In this document: positions 46,220-54,772 of the stretch, piece after piece
Layout of the letters: every line of letters begins with the position of its first letter
Position numbering within the stretch: position 1 is the first letter of the stretch
NCBI RefSeq assembly: GCF_000419765.1
Contig: NZ_ATTQ01000011.1
Location: 62,001 to 126,000, forward strand
DNA length: 64,000 nucleotides
Origin: Rhizobium mongolense USDA 1844
GTDB taxonomy: Bacteria; Pseudomonadota; Alphaproteobacteria; Rhizobiales; Rhizobiaceae
Direction: 5' to 3'
Made by a program: the position numbers and the translations under genes
The notes under the pieces: model-generated
Databases searched by the model: none
Told to the model about the DNA's origin: nothing
The model's input: only the letters and a program-made list of their open reading frames with translations

Positions 46220-47332
46220 TTATTCGGCAGCCGTCGGGCGCAGCACGCCGCGCCGGATCTGATCAGCTTCGATCGATTCGAACAGAGCGCGGAAGTTTCC
46301 TTCGCCGAAGCCTTCGTCGCCCTTTCGTTGAATGAACTCAAAGAAAATCGGTCCGATGACGGTTCGCGAGAAAATCTGCAGCAGGATGCGGGTCGTGCCG
46401 CCATCCAAGACTCCCTCGCCGTCGATCAAAATGCCATGCTCTTTCATCCGCTCGATCGGTTCCTCATGGCCGTGTACACGCTCATGGGAGAGTTCGTAAT
46501 AGGTATCGGGCGGCCCGGGCATGAATTTCAGGCCGTTTTCGGCGAGTTTGTCCGTCGCGTCGTAGATTGCCTCCGTACCAACGGCGATATGCTGGATGCC
46601 CTCGCCCTTGTACTTGCGCAGATATTCCTCGATCTGGCTGGTGTCGTCCTTGGACTCGTTCAGCGGGATGCGGATCTTGCCACAAGGAGACGTGATTGCC
46701 CGGCTCATCAACCCGGTAATGCGGCCATCGATATTGAAAAAATGGATCTGGCGGAAACCGAAGAGCTCGCGATAGAACTCCCACCACTTGTCCATATTGC
46801 CGCGATAGACATTGTGGGTCAGATGATCGAGGTAGTAAAAGCCAACGCCTTTCGGCTTCGGGTCGCGTTCATCCAGCCATTCGAACTCTGCATCATAGGG
46901 CGAGCCCTTCTCGCCGTAAGTTTCCACAAAATAAAGCAGCGAACCGCCGATGCCGACGATGGCCGGGATATCGACGGCCTTGTCCTTGCTTTCATACGGC
47001 GTCGCCCCCTTTGAAACCGCGTGGTCGAAGGCATGTTTGGCGTCGGTGACACGCCACGCCATGGAGGGCGCGCAAGGGCCGTGTTCGGCGACGAAGCGCA
47101 TGGCATGGCTGCCGGGCTCGGCATTGAGGAGATAGTTGATATCGCCCTGGCGCCAGACGGTAACGTCCTTCGTGCGGTGCTTGGCAACGCAACTGTAGCC
47201 CATGCGGATAAAAAGCTCGCGCAGTCTTTCCGGCTCCGGATGGGCGAATTCCACAAACTCGAAACCGTCAGTGCCGGCCGGATTGTCGGCAGTGATGCCT
47301 GTCGGCGGCGCGTCGTGCGGATAAGGGCCCAT
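46220..47332 (-). CDS. hppD: 4-hydroxyphenylpyruvate dioxygenase
   Basis: 370 aa. It converts 4-hydroxyphenylpyruvate to homogentisate with Fe(II) and O2 in tyrosine breakdown. The iron ligands H170 (DHLTHNVYRG), H248 (GIQHIAVG) and E332 (IFFEFIQRKG) are present at family-typical spacing, and the sequence contains two vicinal-oxygen-chelate domains. GGAGGAGAG 4 nt upstream places the start at 47332; ATG 47347 is also in frame. The divergent Lrp-type regulator may control it. The later homogentisate genes are not in the window. Confidence 0.95.
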   Translation of the reverse strand: MGPYPHDAPPTGITADNPAGTDGFEFVEFAHPEPERLRELFIRMGYSCVAKHRTKDVTVWRQGDINYLLNAEPGSHAMRFVAEHGPCAPSMAWRVTDAKHAFDHAVSKGATPYESKDKAVDIPAIVGIGGSLLYFVETYGEKGSPYDAEFEWLDERDPKPKGVGFYYLDHLTHNVYRGNMDKWWEFYRELFGFRQIHFFNIDGRITGLMSRAITSPCGKIRIPLNESKDDTSQIEEYLRKYKGEGIQHIAVGTEAIYDATDKLAENGLKFMPGPPDTYYELSHERVHGHEEPIERMKEHGILIDGEGVLDGGTTRILLQIFSRTVIGPIFFEFIQRKGDEGFGEGNFRALFESIEADQIRRGVLRPTAAE

Positions 47333-47460
47333 CGTTCTCTCCTCCAAACAGGATCCTGGATGGCATTATGACGGGATTCTTGCGCATGGTGCTTGCATTC
47401 ATGCGCAATTCCGGCGATTCAATACATGTTTCATGCAGGAAGATGGGAGAACGTGCACAA

Positions 47461-47940
47461 ATGGAACATATCGACAGATACGACCTAAAAATCCTCGCCC
47501 AATTGCAAGGCGACGGCCGCCTGACCAACAACGAGCTCTCGGAATTAATCGCGCTCTCGCCATCGCAATGTTCGCGCCGGAGGACACGGCTTGAGGCCGA
47601 GGGCTTTATCCACGGCTATCGCGCCGTGCTCGATCGCGGCAGGCTGGGGCTCGACCTCATGGTCGTCATCGCCGTAACCCTTGCGACCCACAACCGCGAC
47701 AACGCCAAGCGTTTCGCAGCACTGATTGCGGACCTGCCGGAAGTGCTGGAATGTTACGCCCTGACCGGCGAAATGGATTACCACCTCAAGGTCGTGACGC
47801 CTGACCTTGCCGGACTTTCGCGCTTCGTCAATGACGTGCTCCTGCCGCACGACAGCGTTCAGCATGTCAAGACGTCGATCGTACTCGCGACGCTCAAGGA
47901 CTTTCAGGGATTGCCTGTCCAGCAGCGCAGTAGGCCGTAA
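47461..47940 (+). CDS. Lrp/AsnC-family transcriptional regulator
   Basis: 159 aa: an N-terminal winged HTH (DRYDLKILAQLQGDGRLTNN, then LSPSQCSRRRTRLEAEGFI) and a C-terminal ligand-sensing domain (ECYALTGEMDYHLKVVTPDL). ATG 47461 begins the domain; ATG 47443 is possible. Divergent from hppD across about 130 bp, which suggests it responds to an aromatic amino acid or its keto acid; this is inference from position. Confidence 0.88.
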   Translation: MEHIDRYDLKILAQLQGDGRLTNNELSELIALSPSQCSRRRTRLEAEGFIHGYRAVLDRGRLGLDLMVVIAVTLATHNRDNAKRFAALIADLPEVLECYALTGEMDYHLKVVTPDLAGLSRFVNDVLLPHDSVQHVKTSIVLATLKDFQGLPVQQRSRP

Positions 47941-48261
47941 GCCTGATTCATAGACGTATTATTTTGATCTTATTGAAATTGCAGCGACAAATTTGTTTGC
48001 GTTGGATTCTGTGATAATTTTAGCCGGACACCGTTCCCTCTCCCAAAGCGGGGCCTAAAGCTCTGCCTTTCAACAACCGTGGTCTCACACAAGGCCGTTA
48101 AAAGCGGTTCTTGCCATCGGGGAAGGCGGAATTGATTTCCGCTTTGCAAGTGGCGCGTCGCCGCTGTACTCTACCAACCTCATAACTGCGCAAGTGCTCG
48201 GTGTATATCCGGGCGAAAGTCCTGTGGCGCGGTTCAACCGATGAATAAGTAGCCGCGGATC
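47941..48261. other. Intergenic region upstream of nuoH
   Basis: 321 bp. An AT-rich patch at 47950-48020 contains the 10-bp palindrome ACAAATTTGT (47987-47996). No gene and no convincing Fnr/FixK box was found; the nuoH-nuoI-CBS promoter should lie here. Confidence 0.35.
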
Positions 48262-49248
48262 ATGGAACTTATCGTCGCCCTTGGTCTGATCGTCTTCAAG
48301 GTCGCTTTTTTGATCGCGATCCTGCTGCTGCTGCCCTTGCCGCTGACCTGGCTGGAACGCAAGATCGCCGGGCATATCCAGCAGCGGATGGGGCCAATGC
48401 GCGTCGGGTGGCACGGGCTGCTGCAGCCGGTGGCGGACGGAATCAAGCTCTTGACCAAAGAAGACCACATCCCGGACGAGGCCGACCGCTTTCTGTTCAA
48501 ACTGGCGCCAATCCTGGCGCTCGCCCCACCATTCGTGGTGTTCGTCGCAATCCCGTTCGGCGAAACCGTCTCGGTGTTGGGCGCCGAGATCACGCTCTAC
48601 GTCTCCAACATGAATGTGGCGCTCCTTTTCGTCTTCGCTGTGATCGGCATTGAGGTCTACGGTGTCATCTTCGGGGGATGGGCCGCGAACAGCAAATACG
48701 CTGTTCTGGGCAGCCTCAGGACTTGCGCGCAGATGATCAGCTATGAGATCCCGATGGGGTTTGCGGTCATCGGCGTGGTCATGTTGGCGCAATCCATGAG
48801 CCTGCTCGAAATCGTACGGGCGCAGGCCGATGTCTGGAATATCGTTTATCAACCGATCGGCTTCCTGGTGTTCTTCGTTGCCGGACTGGCCGAGGCGCAG
48901 CGCATTCCCTTCGACCTTTCGGAAGCGGAAGGTGATCTGGGGGCTGGGTTCCATACCGAATACAGCGGTATCCGCTTTGCGTTTTTCATGATCAGCGAGT
49001 ATGCCATCGTGTTACTGGTGTCGGTGCTGGTGGTGATCCTGTTCTTCGGCGGCTGGAACGGCGCACTGATCCCCTTGCCACCGCTCCTTTGGTTTCTGCT
49101 CAAGGTCTCGTTCTTCGTCTATTTGTTTATCTGGTTCCGTTTCACTTTCCCCCGCTACCGCTACGACCAATTGATGGCGATCGGATGGAAGGTCTTGCTT
49201 CCTTTATCGATGGCGAACATAATCATAACCGGAATTGCTTTCTTTTAG
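48262..49248 (+). CDS. nuoH: NADH-quinone oxidoreductase subunit H (type 2)
   Basis: 328 aa with eight membrane helices. The start PLTWLERKIAGHIQQRMGP, the central loop GPTKEDHIPDEADRF-like segment (here KLLTKEDHIPDEADR) and the acidic loop LSEAEGDLGAGFHTEYSG are the NuoH signatures that form the quinone tunnel entrance. Located on the plus strand with nuoI, apart from the other nuo genes on the minus strand. Normal length. Confidence 0.95.
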   Translation: MELIVALGLIVFKVAFLIAILLLLPLPLTWLERKIAGHIQQRMGPMRVGWHGLLQPVADGIKLLTKEDHIPDEADRFLFKLAPILALAPPFVVFVAIPFGETVSVLGAEITLYVSNMNVALLFVFAVIGIEVYGVIFGGWAANSKYAVLGSLRTCAQMISYEIPMGFAVIGVVMLAQSMSLLEIVRAQADVWNIVYQPIGFLVFFVAGLAEAQRIPFDLSEAEGDLGAGFHTEYSGIRFAFFMISEYAIVLLVSVLVVILFFGGWNGALIPLPPLLWFLLKVSFFVYLFIWFRFTFPRYRYDQLMAIGWKVLLPLSMANIIITGIAFF

Positions 49249-49264
49249 GAGCCGCAGCGGCTCC
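49248..49264 (+). promoter_or_regulatory. Hairpin between nuoH and nuoI
   Basis: GGAGCC (49248-49253) and GGCTCC (49259-49264) form a short stem overlapping the nuoH stop. Weak, no T-tract; may affect nuoI translation. Confidence 0.3.
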
Positions 49265-49275
49265 ATAGCGGGGCG

Positions 49276-49845
49276 ATGATGTCGCGCGCGCAGGACAGAA
49301 TTGGAACATGGATCGGCTGGGCGTTTTTCGCCGACCTGGCGAGTGCCTTGGCTCTGACCTTCGGCTACATGTTCGCCAGATCCGTCACCATGCAGTATCC
49401 GGACAAGGAAAAATGGTTGCCCTACCCGCGCTACCGCGGGCATCACTTCTTGAAGCGCGATGAAGAGGGCGAGATCAAATGCGTGGCCTGCGAACTCTGC
49501 GCCCGGATTTGTCCCTGCGACTGTATCGAAGTCATCCCCTACGAGGACGAGAAGGGCAACCGTCACCCGGCAAAATTCGAGATCGACACGGCCCGGTGCC
49601 TATTCTGCGGACTATGCGAGGACGCCTGTCCAGCGGACGCGATCGCGCTTGGCCAACAATACGAATTCTCGAGCTTTTCCTCGCGCGATCTGGTGATCGG
49701 GCGCGACGATCTGCTCGCCAAACCGGGCAAGGCTGCAACCGGCGGCGGCGTCATTGCCGCGCGCCTGAATACGGAGAAGGACGTGCTCGTCGAAACCAAA
49801 GAGACGCAGGGCTACAACTGGTGGCGGAATATACGGCGAACGTGA
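49276..49845 (+). CDS. nuoI: NADH-quinone oxidoreductase subunit I (type 2)
   Basis: 189 aa with two 4Fe-4S binding sites: CVACELCARICPCDCIEV and CLFCGLCEDACPADAIAL. The first carries two extra cysteines (CPCDC) beyond the four ligands. The rest, including KWLPYPRYRGHHFLKRDEEG, follows the NuoI pattern. It carries electrons to the quinone site. Begins 27 bp after nuoH and is followed after 44 bp by a CBS gene. Confidence 0.95.
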   Translation: MMSRAQDRIGTWIGWAFFADLASALALTFGYMFARSVTMQYPDKEKWLPYPRYRGHHFLKRDEEGEIKCVACELCARICPCDCIEVIPYEDEKGNRHPAKFEIDTARCLFCGLCEDACPADAIALGQQYEFSSFSSRDLVIGRDDLLAKPGKAATGGGVIAARLNTEKDVLVETKETQGYNWWRNIRRT

Positions 49846-49889
49846 AGACGCGCCAGCTGTCAAACAACGCGCTCGGACAGGAGGCTCAG

Positions 49890-50330
49890 ATGTTTGTCGG
49901 CGAAATCATGAAGAACAAGGGTGTCGGTGTCATCGCCGTCAATCGCGATCAGACGATGGTGGAAGTCCTGAGACTGTTTCGCGAGAACAATATAGGCTTC
50001 GTCGTCGTCAGCCAATCAGACGGCGAATACCTCGGCACCTTGTCGGAGCGGGATTGCTGCAATGCGGTAGCCGAATACGGGGCCGCGGCTGCGGTGATGC
50101 GAGCCGCCGACATCATGAACCGCAATGTAGCGACCTGTTCGACCCGGGATTTACTGCCGGTCGCGATGGGAATCATGACCCGGCGGCGTACGCGTCATGT
50201 CCTGGTCATGGATGGGGACAACGTTGTCGGCGTAGTCAGCATCGGCGACGTGGTCAAGCATAGGCTCGACGAAGCGCAGCGCACGGAACAGGATCTGCAG
50301 GATTACATCTGCGGGAACAGATATCACTGA
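49890..50330 (+). CDS. CBS-domain pair protein
   Basis: 146 aa with two CBS domains (about residues 7-60 and 72-128): VGVIAVNRDQTMVEVLRLFRENN and RHVLVMDGDNVVGVVSIGD are typical. Such Bateman modules bind adenine nucleotides or NAD(H) and often regulate partners. AGGAGG 5 nt before ATG 49890 fixes the start. Lying in the nuoH-I transcript, it may sense energy state for complex I; that is inference. Its end overlaps the converging nuoG by 7 bp. Confidence 0.88.
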   Translation: MFVGEIMKNKGVGVIAVNRDQTMVEVLRLFRENNIGFVVVSQSDGEYLGTLSERDCCNAVAEYGAAAAVMRAADIMNRNVATCSTRDLLPVAMGIMTRRRTRHVLVMDGDNVVGVVSIGDVVKHRLDEAQRTEQDLQDYICGNRYH

Positions 50331-52942
50331 TCAAGGCGCGATGCAGGGTCAGGCAAGCCACCGTCCATGCCTTGGTGTCGATCCTTAGGGTTCGACGTAG
50401 AACCCGTGAGACAGGCGGACGCCGTCGTCCGGTGAACTTCTACCGGACATGGATAGACACCCCGACGCATCAGTCCGTTGAGCCGTAGGGCCCTGTAGTT
50501 CTCGGGGAGAAATACGAGGCCCTTAGGAAAGCGCCTGTTGACCTTGAGTTTCGCCGTCAATTCTCCCAGAGCGGATCGCACGACCACCGGATCGCGATCC
50601 GAAAAGCCAAGTTGGGCGGCATCCTGCGCGCTCATCTCGACATAGGGGTCGTCAGCGACCGTATTCAGGATCTCCGAGCGTTCGGAAAGATATCCGTTGT
50701 GGAACAGGCAGTTGCCGGTAATCAGCATCAGTCCGCCGGCTGCTTTCGCGGCCGGTGGCGGCGCGAAGAACTCGCCAGCCGGTGGCAGCGGGACCGCCTT
50801 GGTGAACGCGCCGTCAGCGCCAAGCCCATCCTGCGTCAACCCCTGATAGGCCGGAACCCGCCGGGCAATCTCGTCGAAAATTCCGCCTTCTGTCGATGGC
50901 TGCAGCGTCTGGCTGCGCAGCGCCGCGACGAAGTCGAAGATTGCCAGATTGCCTCGCGCCTCGAAGGCGGGTTCGCGGAATTTGCGGATCTTCTGGGTCC
51001 GACCCTCGTTGTTGGTGAACGTCCCGGATTCCTCGCCGTAACCTGCTGCGGGCAGAACAACCTCGGCCAGGCCCGCCGTATCCGTCAGGAAGGTATCCTG
51101 GACGATCAGGAGATCGGCGGCGCCAAGCGCCCGCGTCACGAAATCCCTGTCGGGGTAGGCGATCAGGGGGTCTGCTCCGGCGAGGTAGAGTGCGCCCATC
51201 CCGCCACCGGCGCAGAGCTCCAGCATGGCGTCGAGACCGGCGCCGGGTTCAGACGGGATTTCGGCACCCCAGTTCCGCGCAAGGGTTGCACGGGTCGCAT
51301 CATCGGTGACGGCCCACAACCCCGGCAAAACGCCCATGTCCCAGGCGCCCAGCTGGTTGGCGCGGTCAAAGAGGAACTGCATCGCCAGGCGCTTGCCGAG
51401 CAGGCGGAGAACCTGCAGCAGGTTGTTGAGTTGCTGCAGCGTCGCGCGCGCTTCGGGTGATCTCAGGAGCTCGACGCTGACAAGCACAGTGACGCTTCGG
51501 CTTTCCTTGAGCGCACTGGCCAGACGACCCGGCCCGTCACTACCGGAATTCACCGGCGGCCCGCCGATCGTCGCTTCGATATCTGCAAAAGTCTCGCCCG
51601 GCAAGGCGTGACCAGCCGCTGCCACGAGCCCGGCTACCACCGCCGCAAGGCTCGCCGTTTCTCCGCCCGGCGGCACGCGAACCACAACGCGGGCATCGGC
51701 CTCCAGACGGGAGGGCCGCGCCGAAAGCATGAGCAATGCGGTTTGCCGCCGCCGCGCGCCGTCCCGCAGCAGGTATTCGGTGACCGGGTTCTCCTCGGTC
51801 ACGTTGCCGCCGACGACGAGCACGCAGTCGTTGGCGATCACCTCTTCCAGTGGTGCACGGCTGTAGAAGGCTGCCAATAATGGCCCGAGCGTATCGAAGG
51901 GCGCGGACCAGCGCGACGAGCAATCAATGTTGTTGGTCCGGAATACCGTCCGCATCAGCTTCTGGAACTGATAGAGCACCTCGTTGGGCAGGCGCGGCGA
52001 GGCCAGCCCCCCTGCAGCCTTGTCTTCGACGGCCGACAGCCGCCGGCGCAGATAGTCCGCCGCTTCGTCCCAGGAAACCGGAGCCAGAGCGCCATTGCGA
52101 CGGATCATCGGCCGCTCGATCCGGTCCCTGCCCGAGACGAAATCGAGACCGAAGCGTCCCCGCACGCAGAGCGTTTCGCGGTTGACCCCCTCGTCCCATT
52201 TCGAGCGTACCCGCATAAACTCGCCCTTGCGTGTGCCCACCGTCAACTGGCAACCGGTGCCACAATGCGGGCAGACCGTGTCGGTCTCGACCAGATCCCA
52301 GGGCCGTGCCTTGTAGCGGTAGGGGAAACTCATTAGAGCGCCGACCGGACAGACCTCGATGCAATTGCCGCACTGATCGCAACTTGCAAGGCTACCCTCG
52401 AAGCCGGTGACGGCCGTATCCATGCCTTTTTCGACGGTGCCAAGCGCGACCGCGCCGACCACCTCCTCACACATCCGGACGCAACGCTGGCACTGAATGC
52501 AGCGGTTGACGTTCATGATGACGACCGGGCTGAGACGAATGTCTTCGGAGTGGAATACACGCTTGGAATCGTGGAACTCGCTTTTGCGGGGGCCGTATGC
52601 CATCACCATGTCCTGAAGCTCGCATTCGCCGCCCTTGTCGCAGATCGGGCAGTCAAGGGGGTGGTTGGCAAGCAGCATGTCGAGCATCGAAGATCGCGTT
52701 TCGTCGATCAGCGGCGTGTTCGTCCGCACGACCATGCCATCGGTGACTGTGGTGGCGCAGGAGGGCTGCAGCCGCCGCAACCCCTCAATCTCCACCAGGC
52801 ACATGCGGCAGGAGGCGAGCGGCGGCAGCCGCTTCCAGTAACAGAAGGTTGGAATGGCGATGCCCAAACGTTCGGCCGCCATGAGCACCGTGGAGCCAGC
52901 CTCGACTTCGAGCGTTTGTCCGTCGATCGTAACGCTAACCAT
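50324..52942 (-). CDS. nuoG: NADH-quinone oxidoreductase subunit G (type 2, with N7-type site)
   Basis: 872 aa. The N-terminal 2Fe-2S domain (FCYWKRLPPLASCRMCLVEI), the CxxCxxC histidine-rich region (HPLDCPICDKGGECELQD) and two further 4Fe-4S sites (CIQCQRCVRMC, CDQCGNCIEVCP) are complete. A fifth motif, C224-x2-C227-x3-C231-x27-C259 (CPHCGTGC ... LCVRGRFG), is the N7-type cluster site found in bacterial NuoG but absent from mitochondrial-type proteins. A molybdopterin-oxidoreductase-like domain follows, without its cofactor. Starts 30 bp after nuoF. Confidence 0.94.
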   Translation of the reverse strand: MVSVTIDGQTLEVEAGSTVLMAAERLGIAIPTFCYWKRLPPLASCRMCLVEIEGLRRLQPSCATTVTDGMVVRTNTPLIDETRSSMLDMLLANHPLDCPICDKGGECELQDMVMAYGPRKSEFHDSKRVFHSEDIRLSPVVIMNVNRCIQCQRCVRMCEEVVGAVALGTVEKGMDTAVTGFEGSLASCDQCGNCIEVCPVGALMSFPYRYKARPWDLVETDTVCPHCGTGCQLTVGTRKGEFMRVRSKWDEGVNRETLCVRGRFGLDFVSGRDRIERPMIRRNGALAPVSWDEAADYLRRRLSAVEDKAAGGLASPRLPNEVLYQFQKLMRTVFRTNNIDCSSRWSAPFDTLGPLLAAFYSRAPLEEVIANDCVLVVGGNVTEENPVTEYLLRDGARRRQTALLMLSARPSRLEADARVVVRVPPGGETASLAAVVAGLVAAAGHALPGETFADIEATIGGPPVNSGSDGPGRLASALKESRSVTVLVSVELLRSPEARATLQQLNNLLQVLRLLGKRLAMQFLFDRANQLGAWDMGVLPGLWAVTDDATRATLARNWGAEIPSEPGAGLDAMLELCAGGGMGALYLAGADPLIAYPDRDFVTRALGAADLLIVQDTFLTDTAGLAEVVLPAAGYGEESGTFTNNEGRTQKIRKFREPAFEARGNLAIFDFVAALRSQTLQPSTEGGIFDEIARRVPAYQGLTQDGLGADGAFTKAVPLPPAGEFFAPPPAAKAAGGLMLITGNCLFHNGYLSERSEILNTVADDPYVEMSAQDAAQLGFSDRDPVVVRSALGELTAKLKVNRRFPKGLVFLPENYRALRLNGLMRRGVYPCPVEVHRTTASACLTGSTSNPKDRHQGMDGGLPDPASRLDQ

Positions 52943-52971
52943 GCTTCCTCCAAGCCCGCCTCAAACGACTC

Positions 52972-54237
52972 TCAGTGAAACGGGCACCTCCGCTCCTCGA
53001 TATGGGCGACGAACTCGTCGCGGAAATACTTCAGCGCCGCCCGCAATCCCATCGCGGCACCGTCACCCAGAGCACAAAACGTATTGCCGAAAATGCCTTT
53101 GCAGAGCATCTCCAGCTGCTCCAGATCGCCAGGCCCGCCCTCCCCGGCCTCAATGCGGCGCAGTACCTTTACGGCCCAGTTCAATCCTTCCCGGCATGGC
53201 GTACACTTGCCGCAGGACTCGTGATGAAAGAACTCGATGATACGGGTGGCGACCTTGACCATGCAGGTCGAGTCGTCGATTACGACAACGCCGGCCGAAC
53301 CAAGCATCGAGCCGGCGGCAGCAAGCGAGTCGAAATCCATACCGACCTCCAGCCCGCCCTCAGGTATTACCGGCGCCGAGACCCCGCCCGGAATTACAGC
53401 CTTGATCCTGCGTCCCGGCAGCGGACCGCCAGCATGCTCCTCGACCAGTTCGCGCAACGGTATGCCCATCGGCAGCTCGTAAAGGCCGGGTTTGCGCACC
53501 TGCCCGCTCAGGCAATAGAGCTTCGGGCCGGGGCTCTTATCCGGGCCTATGCCCCGAAACCAGGCTGGCCCGCGCATCACGATATGCGGCACGCAAGCAA
53601 GGGTCTCGACATTGTTGATGACGGTGGGGCTGGAGTAGAGCCCGGCCACGGCGGGAAACGGCGGTTTCAATCGCGGCTGCGCCCGCTTGCCCTCGAGCGA
53701 CTCGAGCATCGCGGTCTCCTCGCCGCAGATATAGGCGCCGGCGCCGCAGTGAACGTGCACGGTGAAATTGAAATCAGAGCCTAGAACACTCGTTCCGAGA
53801 TAGGACTTTTCGTGAGCCTGGGCGATCGCTTGCTCCAGGCGGCGTATGGCCGTCACATATTCTCCACGGATATAGACATAGGCGGTTTCGGCACCGATCG
53901 CGTAGGCGCTTACCGCCAGCCCCTCGATGAGCTGGTGTGGATCGCGCTCCATGATGATCCGGTCCTTGAAGGTCCCGGGCTCGCCCTCATCAGCGTTGCA
54001 GCACAGATATTTCGGCTTGCCGGCCCGCTTCGGCACGAAGCTCCATTTCATGCCCGTCGGGAATCCGGCCCCGCCGCGGCCGCGCAGGTTGGACTGTTTG
54101 ACGAGGTCGACGACCTCGTCCGGCGTATACTCGCGCAGCGTCTTGGCCAGTGCCTGATAGCCGCCGCCGGCCTCATAGGTCGACAGCAAATGACTGTCCG
54201 GCACGTCGACATTCTTGAGAAGAACCGACTCGAACAT
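52972..54237 (-). CDS. nuoF: NADH-quinone oxidoreductase subunit F (type 2)
   Basis: 421 aa. The NADH-binding motif GRGGAGFPTGMKWSFVP, the FMN site CNADEGEPGTFKDRIIME and the N3 4Fe-4S site ESCGKCTPCREGLNW are all present. It takes electrons from NADH to FMN. ATG 54237 lies 4 bp after the nuoE stop; a longer frame upstream would overlap nuoE and is not used. Length as in the family. Confidence 0.96.
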   Translation of the reverse strand: MFESVLLKNVDVPDSHLLSTYEAGGGYQALAKTLREYTPDEVVDLVKQSNLRGRGGAGFPTGMKWSFVPKRAGKPKYLCCNADEGEPGTFKDRIIMERDPHQLIEGLAVSAYAIGAETAYVYIRGEYVTAIRRLEQAIAQAHEKSYLGTSVLGSDFNFTVHVHCGAGAYICGEETAMLESLEGKRAQPRLKPPFPAVAGLYSSPTVINNVETLACVPHIVMRGPAWFRGIGPDKSPGPKLYCLSGQVRKPGLYELPMGIPLRELVEEHAGGPLPGRRIKAVIPGGVSAPVIPEGGLEVGMDFDSLAAAGSMLGSAGVVVIDDSTCMVKVATRIIEFFHHESCGKCTPCREGLNWAVKVLRRIEAGEGGPGDLEQLEMLCKGIFGNTFCALGDGAAMGLRAALKYFRDEFVAHIEERRCPFH

Positions 54238-54241
54238 GGCA

Positions 54242-54754
54242 CTACTCTCCCGGCGGCCGCGCAAAGGCTGGCTCAACACTTTCGACCTCGCTCGCCATGG
54301 CGCGGAGGCTGTCCAGGAGTGCGTCTATCCGCGCGACATCAAGGTTGCCGTGGTAATCGTCGCCAACCTGCATCACTGGAGCCATCTCGCAGGCACCGAG
54401 GCACTCGACGGTCGAAAGCGTGAACAGTCCATCCGGCGTCGTGCCGTCCTTGTTGATCCCCAGCACCTCCTCCAAATGCCTCAGCAGCTCCTCGGAGCCG
54501 CGCAGCATGCAGGAAACGTTGTCGCAGAGTTGCAGGTGGAACATGCCCACCGGCTCGATATGGAAGAGTGTGTAGAAGGTCGCCAGTTCGTAGACCCAGA
54601 TCCGCTCGACACCAAGGATATCGGCGACTTCTTCCAGCACTGGACCAGGCAAATGGCCATGCTCCCTCTGCGCGATCAGAAGCGCGGGCATGATCGCTGA
54701 GCGCTGGTCGGGATACCGCGCCGCCGCCGCCTCGATTTGTTCGCGCATGGTCAT
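54242..54754 (-). CDS. nuoE: NADH-quinone oxidoreductase subunit E (type 2)
   Basis: 170 aa with the thioredoxin-like 2Fe-2S fold. Ligand cysteines appear in CDNVSCMLRGSEELL and ECLGACEMAPVMQVGDDYHG, as in the N1a site. It pairs with NuoF. Starts 18 bp downstream of the nuoD stop. Confidence 0.95.
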   Translation of the reverse strand: MTMREQIEAAAARYPDQRSAIMPALLIAQREHGHLPGPVLEEVADILGVERIWVYELATFYTLFHIEPVGMFHLQLCDNVSCMLRGSEELLRHLEEVLGINKDGTTPDGLFTLSTVECLGACEMAPVMQVGDDYHGNLDVARIDALLDSLRAMASEVESVEPAFARPPGE

Positions 54755-54772
54755 CGCGTTTGAACCTCCCTG

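Noticed and set aside
47941-48261. Fnr/FixK box upstream of nuoH
   Set aside because: TTGATCTTATTGAA near 47964 has a good left half but not the ATCAA right half.
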